A DNA stretch of 64,000 nt, taken from the NCBI RefSeq assembly GCF_932294415.1, contig NC_065535.1, positions 70,301,362 through 70,365,361 of the forward strand. The letters run 5' to 3'. Shown piece after piece: positions 31,215-43,864 of this stretch; the first letter of the stretch is position 1, and each line of letters starts with the position of its first letter. The notes below the pieces were generated by a model. The model ran no database searches and was not told where the DNA came from. It saw only the letters and a list, made by a program, of their open reading frames with translations. The stretch comes from Quercus robur (taxonomy: Eukaryota > Streptophyta > Magnoliopsida > Fagales > Fagaceae). The translations under genes were made by a program, and so were the position numbers.

Positions 31215-33418
31215 CTTTCATGGTATTAGAGCCCTTGATCCATGGCTTCAACAACACCTCAAGATACTACTCAGTCCTCACATACTACTCATTCAACAAC
31301 ACCTCAAGATACTGCTCAGTCCTCACATACTACTCATTAACAATCCCTCATTCATTACCAGCTCAATCTCCATTATTGTTATTGTCTAACATGTCAAACC
31401 TCATGTCAATCAAGTTAAGACTACACCAATTACATTCCATGGAAGCACCAGTTGATTACAATACTGGAAGCCTACTCTTTGATCGAGCATATTAATGGTA
31501 CTGCTTCAAAGCCTTCTCCTTTTGTTCTTGATTCTACTGGAAATTCAACTTCAATTGTGAATCCTGAGTTTTAGGCTTGGAAGATCAAGGATAAGGCCTT
31601 GCTTTCTTTGATAAACTCCACTCTAACACCACAAGTCTTCTCACTTGTTGTTGGAATCACAAGCTCAAGAGAGGTTTGGAACACTCAAGAGCAAAGGCTC
31701 ACCTCTACTTCAAGAGTTAATATCTTGAATCTGAAGCTTGAGCTTCAAAGTCTCAAGAAAGACAATGATTCTGTAAACAATTTCTTGCAAAAAATCAAAG
31801 TTACTAGAGACAAACTCCTTGTTGAGGGAGTCATAGTTGATAATGAAGAATTATTGTGTATTGTGCTAAGAGGACTCCCTAAAGAATATGCACATTTCTG
31901 TTCTGCAATTCGAACTAGGAGTGATCCTATCTCCTATAAGCAACTTGCTATCATGCTCTAAAGTGAGGAACAAGCAATGAGTGAACACTCAGATCTAGTC
32001 TCTCACTCTTTTGCTATGTTTGCCTCTAATGGTAAACCTAATAACACCTTTCAGAATCAGTCTCAAAGTCATGGTTCTGGTAGAGGAAGGGGTAGAAACA
32101 ACTCTAACAAAGGAAGAGGAGAAGGTAGATACAACAATAATGGAGGTCAGCCTTTTACTTCTCAGGCATCTCAAAATTACTCTCCTTAGAGTTATCAGAA
32201 TCACAATCCCTCTCAGAATTTCAAAGCCAATCGTCCATCATGCCAGATTTGTGGGAAATTAGGACATCAAGCTTTAGATTACTATCATAGGATGGATTTT
32301 GCTTACCAAGGCAAGAATCCACCTACTAAGCTTGCTGCCATGGCCAGTGCTTCCAATGCAGCTATTACCAACAATTAGGACCCCTGGCTAGCTGATTCAG
32401 GCACTTCTGATCATCTTACAGCCAATCTTAACAACCTTTCACTCAATCGCAGTACAAAGGACCTAAACAAGTCACTGTGGGAAGTAGTCAGACTCTACCA
32501 ATCAATCACATAAGTAATGCTACTCTACATGCCAAATATCACAACTTTATGCTCAAAAATGTCCTTCATGTTCCTAGAATTGCTATGAATTTACTTTCTA
32601 TTCATAAATTCTTTCTTCATAACAAATGTTTTTGTCATTTTGATGCCAATAAACTTAAAATCCAGGATATTCTTAAAAGAAGACTCCTTTACAGGGGCTT
32701 GAGTGAAAATGGAGTCTATCCTATTTACTCAAAGTATTTCCTCAAGTCACCTCCTTTACATCCTGTATCATCATCACAGCCACAGTCATCTCAATCTGCA
32801 CAATTTCATCAAACACCTTCTGCCTTTCATGTAAATAGAGTTAATAAGCGGTTGTGGCAACATAGGTTAGGACACCCTAGTAACAAAGTGCTTTAGTGCA
32901 GCACTATCTTCTATTGATGTATCTTGTACTTTTAACCATAGTGATTCTATCACTCATTGTAAACATTGCTTAAATGGAAAGATGCATCAGCTTCCTTTTA
33001 CTAAATCTGATTTTCAAGCCTCTAACCCTCTTGAATTGATTCATTCTGATGTATGGGGTCCAGCACCTGTCACCTCAGTTAATGATTTTCAATATTATGT
33101 CATTTTTGTTGATGAATACTCCAAATTCAATGGCTTTATTTGTTAAAGTTCAAATCAGATGTTTTTGATGTTTTTAAGCACTTTAAAGCCATTGTTGAAA
33201 ATCAGCTTGATACAAAGATCAAGATTTTAAGAATTGACAAAGGAGGTGAGTTCATTTCTAATGCTTTCAAAAATTTCTGCTTATCTCATGGTCTTGTCCA
33301 TCAATTCACTTGCCCCCATACACCTCAGCAAAATGGGGTAGCTGAGAGGAAGCACAGGCACTTAATTGAGTGTACACTCACTATGCTTTCTCATTCAAGA
33401 GTTGTGTTAGCTTATTTC
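31215..33418 (+). mobile_element. Ty1/copia remnant: primer site, gag, protease, partial integrase
   Basis: The primer-binding site TGGTATTAGAGC is followed by a Gag of UBN2 type with several in-frame stops (KLELQSLKKDNDSVNNFLQ, LRGLPKEYAHFCSAIRTR). A Gly/Arg/Asn-rich linker leads to a zinc knuckle CQICGKLGHQALDYYH, in which the last cysteine is tyrosine. The protease has D-S-G-T-S-D-H in DPWLADSGTSDHLTAN. The integrase zinc region (LWQHRLGHPS) and core follow: D in LIHSDVWGP, D in KILRIDKGGEF, E in QQNGVAERKHRH. The sequence stops near LAYF at 33418. RT, RNase H and the 3' LTR are missing. Gag-protease-integrase before RT is the copia order. Confidence 0.88.
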
Positions 33419-33526
33419 AAAGGTACTCAATAAGTCTAGTAATAGTGTCACATTAGTGTTTGTTTCGACAAACTTTAGTGAACCCTTGAAAAAAAAGGGT
33501 CAAAAAAGTTCAGGTTTCTTGTAGTG
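33419..33526. mobile_element. CACTA-like transposon terminus next to TRAX exon 4
   Basis: Read on the minus strand, the segment begins CACTACAAGAAACCTGAAC, the form of a CACTA-family end, followed by a GACCC(T)8CAAGGGTT inverted repeat. It abuts TRAX exon 4 with AAA next to it (33527-33529), a possible 3-bp duplication. The other end was not found in the window; the copia remnant lies directly to the left. Confidence 0.45.
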
Positions 33527-36500
33527 AAAAATGCACTCTTGTACCTGCAACCAGCCACGCATAAATGATTCAACTTAGTTATATATTTCAGGCCTTCATA
33601 GGTTAGGACACAAAGAGGCTACCCCAGTTGAGTATGCTCGTCTTAGCTTCCAGAAATCAGTCCCATGCAGTTCTTTCGCTAGTTGAGAAATATACTGATC
33701 TGTCACAGCTTTCATGTCCTTTTCTGCCTTCTCCAAAACTTCTTCTCTGTTGTGTTTACTGATTCTGTTTAATATGAAATTATAACACCAACATGTTAGT
33801 GAATACTAACAAGATAAGTGAAGACCTAATGTAAGGATAAATTGCCACATCACTTAGATCAGGTATTATCCTACTAAAATTTGTAAGGAACAAACTGTAA
33901 GAACAAACCAAACCCAGAAAGATAGTAAGAAGTGAAACAACAGATCCCTTTTTTCTCCTGGGCTAAGTGATACAACCATTTGTTGTAATTAGGAAAAGAT
34001 ATATATGCAAGTAATCAGAAGAAGGCATATTGAAAACAAATTAAAGCATGCAACACTAAAGAGGCAAGATGTCTCACTTGGAATTTGAACCCCCTCCTCC
34101 CCCCCACCAAAAAAAAAAAAAAAACCCACTGAAAAAAGAAAGAAAGAAAAATGAACTCATTACCTGTGTACCTGAAATATGACCTTTTTGCTGTTGACAG
34201 TGATGTCATGACTTGCTTTCACCACTCTTTCACTTTTCTCATTCTACAAAGACAATATGATTTAATTAATAGTTAATATAATGAGCAGTGCCAATAAATT
34301 GTAGCAAACCTCAAATGGCAGTAATTTTTATTATCCAAGAATCTAGAAGAAGTGTTTACATTGCAGAATGTATCCACATCTTGTAGAGTGATCTAGCTTC
34401 TCACAATTTTTTATTTTTTAATGTCACTAAAAAGTGCTAGAAGAGGCACAGGCCCAGTACACCCAATGCATATATACAACTTCATGCAATATCCACATCC
34501 ACTCTAACAGTTATTATCATTATATTAACATAAACACAGCGCCTAATCAAGCAGCAAAAGTTAGGATATGTGCTTGACAACAATGATCTACCATACAATG
34601 TTTACCCTACAACTCCCACATTGTTCACTTCCTCATGCTGTTTACACGCATAAATTGACAACCCACATATTAGGCACACAATGCGGCAGACCATCAAGGA
34701 TAAGACTGCATAAATTGGATCAACAAATAAAGATTTCAAGTAATCTTGACAGAAAAGTAAAGTAGATGATGCATGACCGATAATTATTACAAATGGAAAG
34801 CCCCAACATCTTTTTGCTAATAGCTGAAATAAGTGAATCTTCTGAACAATCCCAAATGATGATGCAACCATAGCTAGGTTAGAGAAAGAATATCCTCTTA
34901 AGAAGCCTAAGGTTAAGGCAATGCCTAAGAATAAGTTTCCATGTTATTATTATTATTTATATTTTATTTGGTTATTCTAGAGTCAAGTATTTATTAATTT
35001 TACAATTGTTGGGAATAGACCATAGTTATGTGCCACCGATTTTCTTTTATTAATAAGTAAGTCTTACATAGTTTATGGGTCTTTAAAAATGTTCTATTAT
35101 ATTTCTTTTCCTTCTCTTTTCAACCATCAATCAAATATTTTCTTTTTTTGAACCTCAGGTGTAGACCAAAGCCCCGCCATCTATCGTCTTCCCCATACAA
35201 AGCTCTGTTGGAGAACCTAATAATATCAGCCACATAAACCTCCTTATTATAGTTAATTTTCTGATTTCTAGGCCAAACAATATATATATATATATATATA
35301 TATATTCATTGATTTAAGCAACTAAATGCATAAGTTTCAGGCTAGCATCCAGGTTGCATCTTACAATCAAGACAATGACCACAAAATGACCATTAACCGT
35401 TGGATCCTTGCATCATCATAATTCAAGCCACATTTTTTATTTGAGTGGTATAACAATAAGAAATTAGAGTTTGCTGGATAAATTCTATAATTATCAAAAA
35501 TGAATAGTTCAGCTCAACTGATGCTGTAGCAATGGGCTGGTCAGAGAAGAATTACGCAGAATGGTACCCCAAAACTAGTCTTTTTGCCCTTACTCAATTC
35601 AATAAGACTATTTGGTCCAATAAACCTGCAAGGTAACTGGCTGTATGTGGTAGATAAATTATTGAGAATTGACAACTCAGGGTATCATATGATTTCCTTA
35701 TTATCTCTCTATTACTCTGACTTGCCCCTTTAATCTTTCTCTCTCTCATCAATCTAAAGATTATATTAAATCAGATCTGAAAACAAACTATAAGTCAATT
35801 AAACTCTTAATTTTATTCAGGATAATTTCCACTAGCAAACTGTAATTGTCTCTAGCCCTTTCTATATCAAACCCAAACCCTGATTTCCCCAGATTAGAGG
35901 TGGAAGTGGCAGAGTTCAGCAGCTATTCTGCGTGATGAACTTAGCAAAATCATCACTTTGGCATAATTCCAATACATGTAGCCTCTTGAACAATGTTTAT
36001 TCCTACTGCTATGGTAAGATAAGAGAAGACGGAAAGGAAAAGTTAAATGCCTTTGAGTTTTGACACCCACCCTTAACTCAAACTACTTCAATCATTCCAT
36101 TCCAGTTTTGACCTTCACCCCTTACATCATAACAGTATTCAATACTAACTCCATAGTCTACAGACCATGAACCAGCAGAATTCAACTAAGTATAATTTTT
36201 GCTTGGCAAAGACATTCCATTCCAGGTACAAACCCCTCCATAAAGGTTTCCACCTACTACTTTTGTAGAAGGTAAATGACAAATCACTAAAACCACAATC
36301 TGTGAAAATTTTCTGCAACCAACTCAATCACCCTAGGAAGTCATGTCCCCAAAAGTCAATACCAACCAGTAATACTAGTAAATTGTAGATAGCAGTTCCT
36401 CTATTAATCAAGTTTCTTAATTTTCTTTCAAAACTTCAAAGTGCATTATTCCCTGCAAGAGCAATATATGAAAGTATGAAACTTTGGACCTAAGCTAATC

Positions 36501-37332
36501 CAATACTCTTCTCCCTTCCTCAATCAAAGACAATGCTCGTCTTCTTATAATGGAGGATAAGAAAGTACAATGATGAGTGCCACTAGACTTTACCAACAAA
36601 CCAGTGCTATGACATGAAAAGTCAGAACCTTTTTTTTTCCCTATCTGATAACAGCACTAGCATTGGGGGTGTAAAAACCCCCCAATTGCTATTTTAGCAT
36701 CTAAATCCTTAAAATTGCTCCACATCCAGGTTTGGAAACCAAAAATTTTTCCCCTCCCCGCTATAGTAAGGTTGCATATATGCTACTGTTCACAGGTTGT
36801 ATTATTATTTTCTATTTTTTTATTATCTCCCACTTGTCTCTCTCCTCTGACTTTCCCTGTTCTCTATTTTTTTTCTCCCTCTTGGTCTCCCTGTCTCCTC
36901 TCTTCTGTCTCAGTTCTCCATCTCTCCCTCTTCTCTCTCTATTTCTCTCTTCTCCGTTTCCCACTCCTCTCTCTATTCACAGCATGTTTCTCGCTCATCT
37001 ATCTCTTCTCATCTGACCAAGTCTTATTAGACTAAATATGCAATATTAATAAATATTAGTAGAATAAAATAAGTTATATATAGGTGTAGCTGAGAAACCA
37101 TTGTTGGGCAGGTGTGTATCCATTAAAATATTAACAAAAATTTAAGTTGAAAACCCTCATTGGAAATGGGCATGTCAGTCCATTAGACAATGAGGGATTT
37201 GACAAAAAGTAATAAAGCAGTAGTAAAGAAGAGAGAGAGAGAAATACGTACGAGGGTGTTGAGATATTGGGTGTATTTGGTGAAAGCGTCTTTGATGGGT
37301 GAGGAAGACGAAGAAGAAGAGTCAGTGGTCAT
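33527..37332 (-). pseudogene. TRAX: Translin-associated factor X (TRAX), truncated in exon 4
   Basis: Exons on the minus strand are 37332-37252 (MTTDSS...KYTQYLNTL), 34243-34164 (NEKSERVVKASHDITVNSKK), 33764-33623 (ISKHNREEVLEKAEKDMKAV...GTDFWKLRRAYSTG) and the start of exon 4 from 33544 (VQE). All junctions have GT-AG ends and keep phase, giving VIFQVHRISKHN and AYSTG-VQE as in plant TRAX. Intron 1 is 3 kb. TRAX with translin forms the C3PO endoribonuclease; the catalytic acidic residues of TRAX begin at the E-x-x-E that follows VQ. Here the sequence changes after V-Q-E, within 18 bp of a CACTA-like end at 33526, and no later exon was recognised to the left. The ATG at 37332 is the only in-frame one after an upstream stop. 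Confidence 0.85.
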
Positions 37333-40113
37333 TGCCCTTGCCCTCTTTGATGCAACTGTTGTTGCTGCTGCTGAGAAATAAAGATAGTTAAGAAATATTA
37401 CTCACTACTACTAGGGAATGAGAGAGAGAAAGTGAGAGTTGAGAAATTATACAGTTTGGTAGGGGGAGGAGGTGGTGGGGTTTGGATGCCATGAAACAAA
37501 GCCTGTGGAGTACAGCCAAGTAGGAGTAGTAATACGAAATCTTAACTATATGGGTAATAGGACTGAAACTCAAGATCTGCAGCCACACCACTATCGCTGC
37601 CAGACCATGAACAGTCCCACCACCACCATGGCAACCAGCTCCAGCGGCAACAGCACTACCAAACCCGGCTCCATCTGGTCACCCACTCTTCCACGACTGC
37701 AATGACCACAACCGCCAAGCTCTGCCGACCATGACACCTCTGTCGGCAATGAGAGATTACCTTTCTTCTCCCTCTCCTCTGGAAGATGCTTTTAGATGAG
37801 ATGGCAAATTGTAGGCCTTAGATTTATTTGAATTGAATCTCACCCTTTAAATGCATACTCGAGGATCTGGATCCATGGTGCACATAGTCGAGCCATTTTT
37901 CTAGCTTAGGATGCTGTTTTTCTAATTTAGAATCATGTTTTGTAATCTTGACAAAAGTTGGGGACAAATGCTCTAATGGTTGTTTTATATACCAATTGGT
38001 TTGGTAATGATGTACTAGTGTTTTGAGTATACTTTGTACATTTGATTATATGGAATTAGGATACATTTCAGGTTCATAGCTTGTTTTGAAGCAAAAGATG
38101 ACCATAAAAAGAAAAATCCTCCAAATGCGATTCATGAATGGAAACAACAGAAGTTCCTACTAGAAATCTTGCTTGTTAAATACATAAGATAAGAACCTCT
38201 TGTCACTTATACAAGAGTTGCAAAAGAAATTCAACATGAAACCATTCAAGGTTCACGTTTTCAACAAAGAAAGCAATCTTCAAATCAAATACATATAATA
38301 ATTCCTGCTGAATTACAAATGCTTGCTCAACTTTTGGGAGTTTCTCTATCTTCTCCTAGATCTGTTTAATACTTCCCACTAAGGTTTTACCACCATATGC
38401 ACCCTAGTTGTTAGTTTATAACAATATGACCCTGATTTCTTACTTCACTCACCACAAAATCCAAGGTCTGTAACACAAACCAGGAAATCAAAGTACATGT
38501 CAATTGCTAGGAATTTATAGTCATTGAAGCCATAACAACATGATTGTGACAATAAACAACTTTTTTCACCACTATAACACATGATTCTCATTGAAAATGG
38601 GGCAAGAAAAAGAAAAGTCTTGCATCCTTTAAGATCTACATTTTAAGAAGGTTTTGCAGATTTGGACAATTTCTGATGGCTTGACTCTCCAACAATTATA
38701 CCAAGAGGTTTACAATAAATTAACTTAATACTAGAAGAGAGTTGAGCTCAACTGTAAAAAGGCTGATAATGCAACAAGATGGATTCGATCAATGCCAAGA
38801 GAATTCTTTAATAATCAATTCTTGTAAACACAAAACCAAACTGCTGGCATAGATTTGAAGAGTAACTCCTTTAAGCATCTTTTATTTATTTTTATTTGAC
38901 AAGTGATGCATACTTATTAAAAAAAATGGGGAAATCTGTATAGCAGCATACATAGACTTAAAATTAAAATAATTACAAGCTATAAAAAAATTCATATTAT
39001 CATCCCATAAAAAAAAAAAAAAATCATATTATTAACAAAGTCCACATATGAAGGGATATGAACACAGTCCACATATGAAAGCTCATTTCAAATTGCAATT
39101 ATAATCCTGATGGCTACCAAGTTTACATTAGGCATTCAAATCGGTCATGTTTTCCCCAAGATAGTTTGCACAGATTTTATATGTAACTTGGAAAAGAAGA
39201 TTTTATGATTTTTACAATCAACTAGATTGGAACTTACTCTTAGTTAATGCCAAAACCTAGAGACCCATACACACTCCAGCTACAAGTAGGTCACTTATTC
39301 AATCACAGGCATTCGGGTCATATCCATAAACCCCAAATTTCAAATCAAAGTAAAATCATCAAGCTTTACACCCAACAAGAAAACACAGTTATCAAACTAA
39401 TCAAAACTGGAATGGATTCAGAATTCAATTCACTGACAGTTCTTATGGGTTTTAATTTCTAAGCCTTCTTTTATGATGGAGACAACTGCCTCATTAATGA
39501 AGGGAGTGCCTTATAAAAACCAAACCATCTTAACATGCATCCCTGCTTACACAAAAGTTGATGAACAGATCCTAATGCAAGGTCACCTACGATGGAAGAT
39601 CAACCTAGTTGTGCCCATTTACACTGCAGCTCTTATGTCTACCACGGCTAAATCTGACAATATAACTCAATTCAATTTAACTAAGTCTAAATCCAAACTA
39701 AATTGAGTGACGTTAGTGATTTAAACAGCAAACTTGACAGATGGCTCAATTTGGCAAGTGTGTAAAGTTTAAGCAATAATTTGGCTAAAATAAAAGTTCA
39801 GGGGTGTTTTGGCCACTAGTCCAAAGTTTAGGAGGTGTCTTGGCATTTTTCACAATCAAATATATAACTCTACTTTAGCAATAAAACTGCCAGTCTTGCA
39901 TGAGAGAGTATCTGGAATTCATGTAAATGGAACATAAATTGCAAATTTAATACTGGAAAATACTTGGAAGATAAAACACCCAAACAGTTTATAAATTTAA
40001 CCTACTTTGTCGGTACATATATGTTAAAGCTTCCCATCAACAGCTCAAATACTGAACATGCAATGGCATTACCAAAATACAAATGCAAAAACTGACCTTT
40101 GATAATATAATAG
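37333..40113. other. Intergenic DNA between TRAX and the LINE fragment
   Basis: The TRAX promoter and leader should lie within the first few hundred bases. The GC-richer stretch 37560-37790, with CACCACCACC runs, has no recognisable protein. The rest is AT-rich without a supported gene. Confidence 0.4.
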
Positions 40114-40122
40114 ATAAATCAC

Positions 40123-40474
40123 TGTTTATCATTGGCTTGGGATTTGGTTTGGGAAGCATAGCTCTGACATTTGGGATTTGGTTCCAGGTTGTTTAATGTG
40201 GACTATTTCAACTGAATGGAATCGACGGACTTTTGAGGATGAGGGGAAAACTATGGTTCAGTTATTAGAGTATTGCCAGTGGACCCTCTTTGATTGGTCT
40301 CGTTGTTGGGGATATTTGGATTGTTCTACCCTTTTGGACTTCCTTTCATCTATTAGAATAGATTAGGGTTGCTCCTGTCTTTTTGTTCCCTTTTTTTTTT
40401 TTTTTTCACTACCGTGAACTCTTTGTGTTTCTCTTGTTTATCTTTTATTAATAATATTCTCTTCTTACTTATCA

Positions 40475-40499
<25 letters not shown>
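40123..40499 (+). mobile_element. LINE 3' fragment with target duplication
   Basis: The fragment encodes the C-terminal end of LINE ORF2, IWNLVPGCLMWTI to DFLSSIRID, closely matching the copy ending at 25925. It then gives the shared 3' end ATATTCTCTTCTTACTTAT and a TA-repeat tail. ATAAATCAC flanks it (40114-40122 and 40500-40508). It is a short, severely 5'-truncated insertion made by target-primed reverse transcription. Confidence 0.85.
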
Positions 40500-40505
<6 letters not shown>

Positions 40506-40776
40506 CACACAAAACAATCATAACACGTATATGTATGTGTATTCTGAGAACATAGAACAACACAATAACAGAAGCATATAAAAGCTTCACTAGGTTCAGA
40601 ACGATCTTGATATGATATATGATAATCTCATCGAGTAACAATAGTTCCTCAAAAAATTACAAAACGAAATAATAGAAACACAAACAAAATTGCATAACAT
40701 CTATTGTCATGATAAGAAAGCTGCAAGCAACAAATAATACAACTACCTCATAAAAAACCAAAAAGGCAATAAAGTT

Positions 40777-42351
40777 TCATCCCCTTCCAGCAATCCTAAG
40801 CAAAGGAAAAATGATACCCTGTAGCTCTTGCAAAGAATGTTGTATACGTATCTCCTCCTCAACAGAACGCTTAAGGTTTCTAATTTGACCCTTCAAGGCC
40901 TCAGAAGCTCTGATATCTTCAACCCGCATTTCAAGAACCTTCTTTGTCAATCCCATCAACAAACCTGAGAATCTTGGCACTGTAGAATACTTCTGTAAGA
41001 ACATCAACAGCGACCCAAGCTCCTCGTTATCCAAATTCTCAACACACTTCAATAATTTCCTCCTTGCCACCAATTCCTCCATCACTGCCACCACATTCTC
41101 TGGATTCTTATTGCCCAACACCGACACCAATGCCTCCTTGTGCCTAAACTTCTTCAATAATTTATCATGCTCTGCCAACTTCACCTTCTTTGGTCCCATA
41201 ACCAAATAATCCCCCTCCTTAGGCTTCTCACCCTGCCCTCTATGAAAATACCGAAAATATGAAGGCCTCATAACCCTTCTCTCCTGCTCCACACCTAAAC
41301 TCCAAAAGCTTCTCAAACTACTCTCCACATTCTCCTCCTTCATTTTTCTCTTCCCAACATACATTACCCCATTCGAACTGCCAATCACTCTCACCCCACA
41401 ATCCGGTGAAAACCCGATTGACATAAGTGGTGCAGGGAACCTCATAGAATGTGTGACCTTCATCCTCCCATAATCAAACACCTTCATATACCCATCCAAT
41501 CCCACACTCAAAACCCTATGCTCCCTCCCTTCCTCAACATTCTCCTTCCCAACTCTCCCTACACAAACTGAAGTAACCGTCTTGGTATGACTTTCCATTG
41601 AATAAACCATCTTCCCACCTCCAATGAAATCCCAGATCCTAACCGAATTCCCACCTGCAGTAGCAACTAACCCCCCAGATGGCAAAAAAACCACACTTTC
41701 AACTGGTTTTCCATGGTTAACTTCCATAACCGTTTTCGAACCGGTCACTCTCACATCCCAAAGCTTAACCGTATGATCATAAGACCCAGTGACACACATT
41801 TCATGACTAGCAGGCGAAAAATCACCACAACGCACATAGTCCTTATGACCCAAAAGCTCTAAAAGTGGGGTTTCAGAAGCAACATCCCAATACTTAACAA
41901 CAGCATCATCGCCACCAGAGACCAAATGGAGCTTATCATGAAGTGGGTATTTGAGAAAACGTACCGGGCGTGTGTGGGACCTGAGTTTACGAAGTGGGGT
42001 CCGCGTTTTTACATCGAACACTTGGATTAGACCCGAGAGGTCAGAGGCGGCGATCAAGAGGCCGTCACAGCGGAAGGAGGCGGAGGAAACGACGTCGGAG
42101 AAGGAGGAGATGGTGGAGGAAGGAGAGAGGGTTTGGGGATTGAAGATTTTGAGGGAAGTGGAGTGAGTGGCGGCGAAAGGGTGAGGAGGAGAGGGAGAGA
42201 AAGTGAGGGAAGTGATGGAGGAGATGAGGTCTGGGATTTGGTGGGTTTTGAAGGAGGACCAGTACTTCGATTCTGGGGTTTGTTTTGGGGTTCTGGGTTT
42301 GGGTTTGAGCTTCGGTTTGATGGGTTTGAAGGTTGAATTTGGTTCCGCCAT
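40777..42351 (-). CDS. UTP15: U3 snoRNA-associated protein 15 homologue (UTP15 / SLOW WALKER1)
   Basis: The single 524-codon frame is intact. WD40 repeats run from about residue 45 to 330; clear ones end in LIQVFDV (108-114), VVKYWDV (151-157), VKLWDV (195-200), VRIWDF (237-242) and MKVFDY (289-294). The UTP15 C-terminal domain follows from about 370 to 520 (SYFRYFHRG at 364-372, LAEHDKLLKKFRHKEAL at 392-408, VPRFSGLL at 458-465). UTP15 is a subunit of the t-UTP/UTP-A part of the small-subunit processome in the nucleolus and is needed for 18S rRNA maturation. The Arabidopsis orthologue SWA1 is required for gametophyte development. The basic N terminus (IKPKLKPKPR) may aid nucleolar targeting. 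The ATG at 42351 was chosen because it precedes this conserved start. Confidence 0.93.
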   Translation of the reverse strand: MAEPNSTFKPIKPKLKPKPRTPKQTPESKYWSSFKTHQIPDLISSITSLTFSPSPPHPFAATHSTSLKIFNPQTLSPSSTISSFSDVVSSASFRCDGLLIAASDLSGLIQVFDVKTRTPLRKLRSHTRPVRFLKYPLHDKLHLVSGGDDAVVKYWDVASETPLLELLGHKDYVRCGDFSPASHEMCVTGSYDHTVKLWDVRVTGSKTVMEVNHGKPVESVVFLPSGGLVATAGGNSVRIWDFIGGGKMVYSMESHTKTVTSVCVGRVGKENVEEGREHRVLSVGLDGYMKVFDYGRMKVTHSMRFPAPLMSIGFSPDCGVRVIGSSNGVMYVGKRKMKEENVESSLRSFWSLGVEQERRVMRPSYFRYFHRGQGEKPKEGDYLVMGPKKVKLAEHDKLLKKFRHKEALVSVLGNKNPENVVAVMEELVARRKLLKCVENLDNEELGSLLMFLQKYSTVPRFSGLLMGLTKKVLEMRVEDIRASEALKGQIRNLKRSVEEEIRIQHSLQELQGIIFPLLRIAGRG

Positions 42352-42627
42352 TGAAGGAGGTTGTGGGAAGTGAAAGCTCTAAATTTTGGAAGTTAAGGTT
42401 TAGGGTTTTAGACAAGAAGGAATGTGTATCATGTTGGTTGCGGGGTTTTAGGATTTTCTAATGTGTATCATGTTATTTGCCGCGTCTGGGTTTTAGAATC
42501 ATTGAAGCACCACGCACCACGCACCACGCACCACGCAGGGACTGGGGGAAGGGTTAAAAGAATTTTGTATGTATATATATATATATAGAAAATAGACATT
42601 ACTCTATTTTGCGGAGGATTTCTACCC

Positions 42628-42658
<31 letters not shown>

Positions 42659-43012
42659 TATGAGAGGATATAGCAACAAATACCGGGCATGAAGGAAAAT
42701 ATTATCTTAACCAATTTTTTAAGACGTGGGGTTTCTTTTTTTTGTTAGACGTAATAAAAAAAAAAGTGTCATGTTTGTCCTTAAGGAATAATCTTATGTT
42801 AATAAAGTTAACTTTTTGTTAGATTTTTGACCAATTTTATAAGATATAAAACTAATAAAGCCAATTTTTTGAGCTTTACTTGTTTTTTTTTTTACTATTT
42901 TTAATCATTTCATTTATTTAAACATTTTTTTTTATTAAGTATACCTTACAATAAATCATCCTTAACGGACCTGTTAACATTTTCCTTACCAAAAATAAAT
43001 CCATATGAAAAG
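42352..43012. other. UTP15 upstream region
   Basis: This holds the presumed UTP15 promoter. It contains a minisatellite of about four 8-bp CACCACGC units near 42508-42537, TA microsatellites at about 42570-42585 and 42642-42660, and A/T-rich DNA up to the LARD insertion. Confidence 0.45.
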
Positions 43013-43636
43013 TGTGGGGTCCAGTAATAGACGGACCAGGCCCATTTGCTGATGAAGGGTCCAAAGGCCCAAGCCTAAAAGGGTCATGGTCAGAATTCAA
43101 GAATAAGGTGGCCCAACTGGCCCGGAGAAGCGGCCGAGGACAGTGCAGTCCTCGGCTGACCCAAGAAAAAGGGCAGAAAGGTAAAGGGGAGTGCCCGAAG
43201 GGGAGTGCCCGAAGGGGAAATCTAAAATATCTAAGAGAGGCTTCCTTGGCCACCTTTCCCATGCATATCTCTGCGCCTAACAGAACCTTATCCATGAACT
43301 TTATCAACAACTCTCGACGACTTAGGTCTGAGACTGATGGGACAAGTATCAGTCTTAAAAGGGTCGACCCTACACGTGGACGAAGGAAATTGAACGCGTG
43401 CGAGTATAAAAGAAAAAATATGTAACCTAAAGAGGAGGCTCCTCCAGTCCCAGAGAAAAAAGAAGAAAGGGCTTCAGAGGAAAATACACTGGAACCATGC
43501 ATAAATATCTTAACAAAACCACAGCGGGTAAACACAACTTAGCCTTTCGATCCCACTCTCTACAAATGATATTGTATGGGCCCATTTACGTGCGAACCCA
43601 ACTCAACTGTGGTTCAACGCAAATCGTGTGCCTACA
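43013..43636 (+). repeat. 5' LTR of the LARD
   Basis: Starts TGTGGGGTCCAG and ends GTGTGCCTACA. A TATA box TATAAAAG lies at 43405-43412. The open frames of 205 and 137 codons in it are repeated in all three LTR copies and encode nothing recognisable. Confidence 0.95.
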
Positions 43637-43638
43637 AT

Positions 43639-43656
43639 TGGCGCCGTCTGTGGGAA
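43639..43656 (+). other. Primer-binding site of the LARD
   Basis: TGGCGCCGTCTGTGGGAA begins two bases after the LTR. The first eight bases are the same as in the Tat-like element at 9749, and the remainder differs. Confidence 0.8.
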
Positions 43657-43864
43657 AGCTTGCGTGTTAGCTCGAGCGGTGGCGAGGTTGAGTTTCTGTC
43701 GAACAAGGGACTATGAGGACGCCCGTATCACCGGCGACACATTGTTGCTATTCCAACATAGGCTCCCACTAGGGGCTACGTTCCACGGTGTCAACGACAT
43801 GGGCAAGCCTAGGGGCTTCAAACATCAGGCCGACTTCCTCCACCTTATTCGAGGAGCAAAACCT

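Noticed and set aside
37472..37705. 77-codon frame near the TRAX start as a separate gene
   Set aside because: Ser/Thr/Pro-rich low-complexity peptide overlapping the presumed TRAX promoter; no homology recognised.
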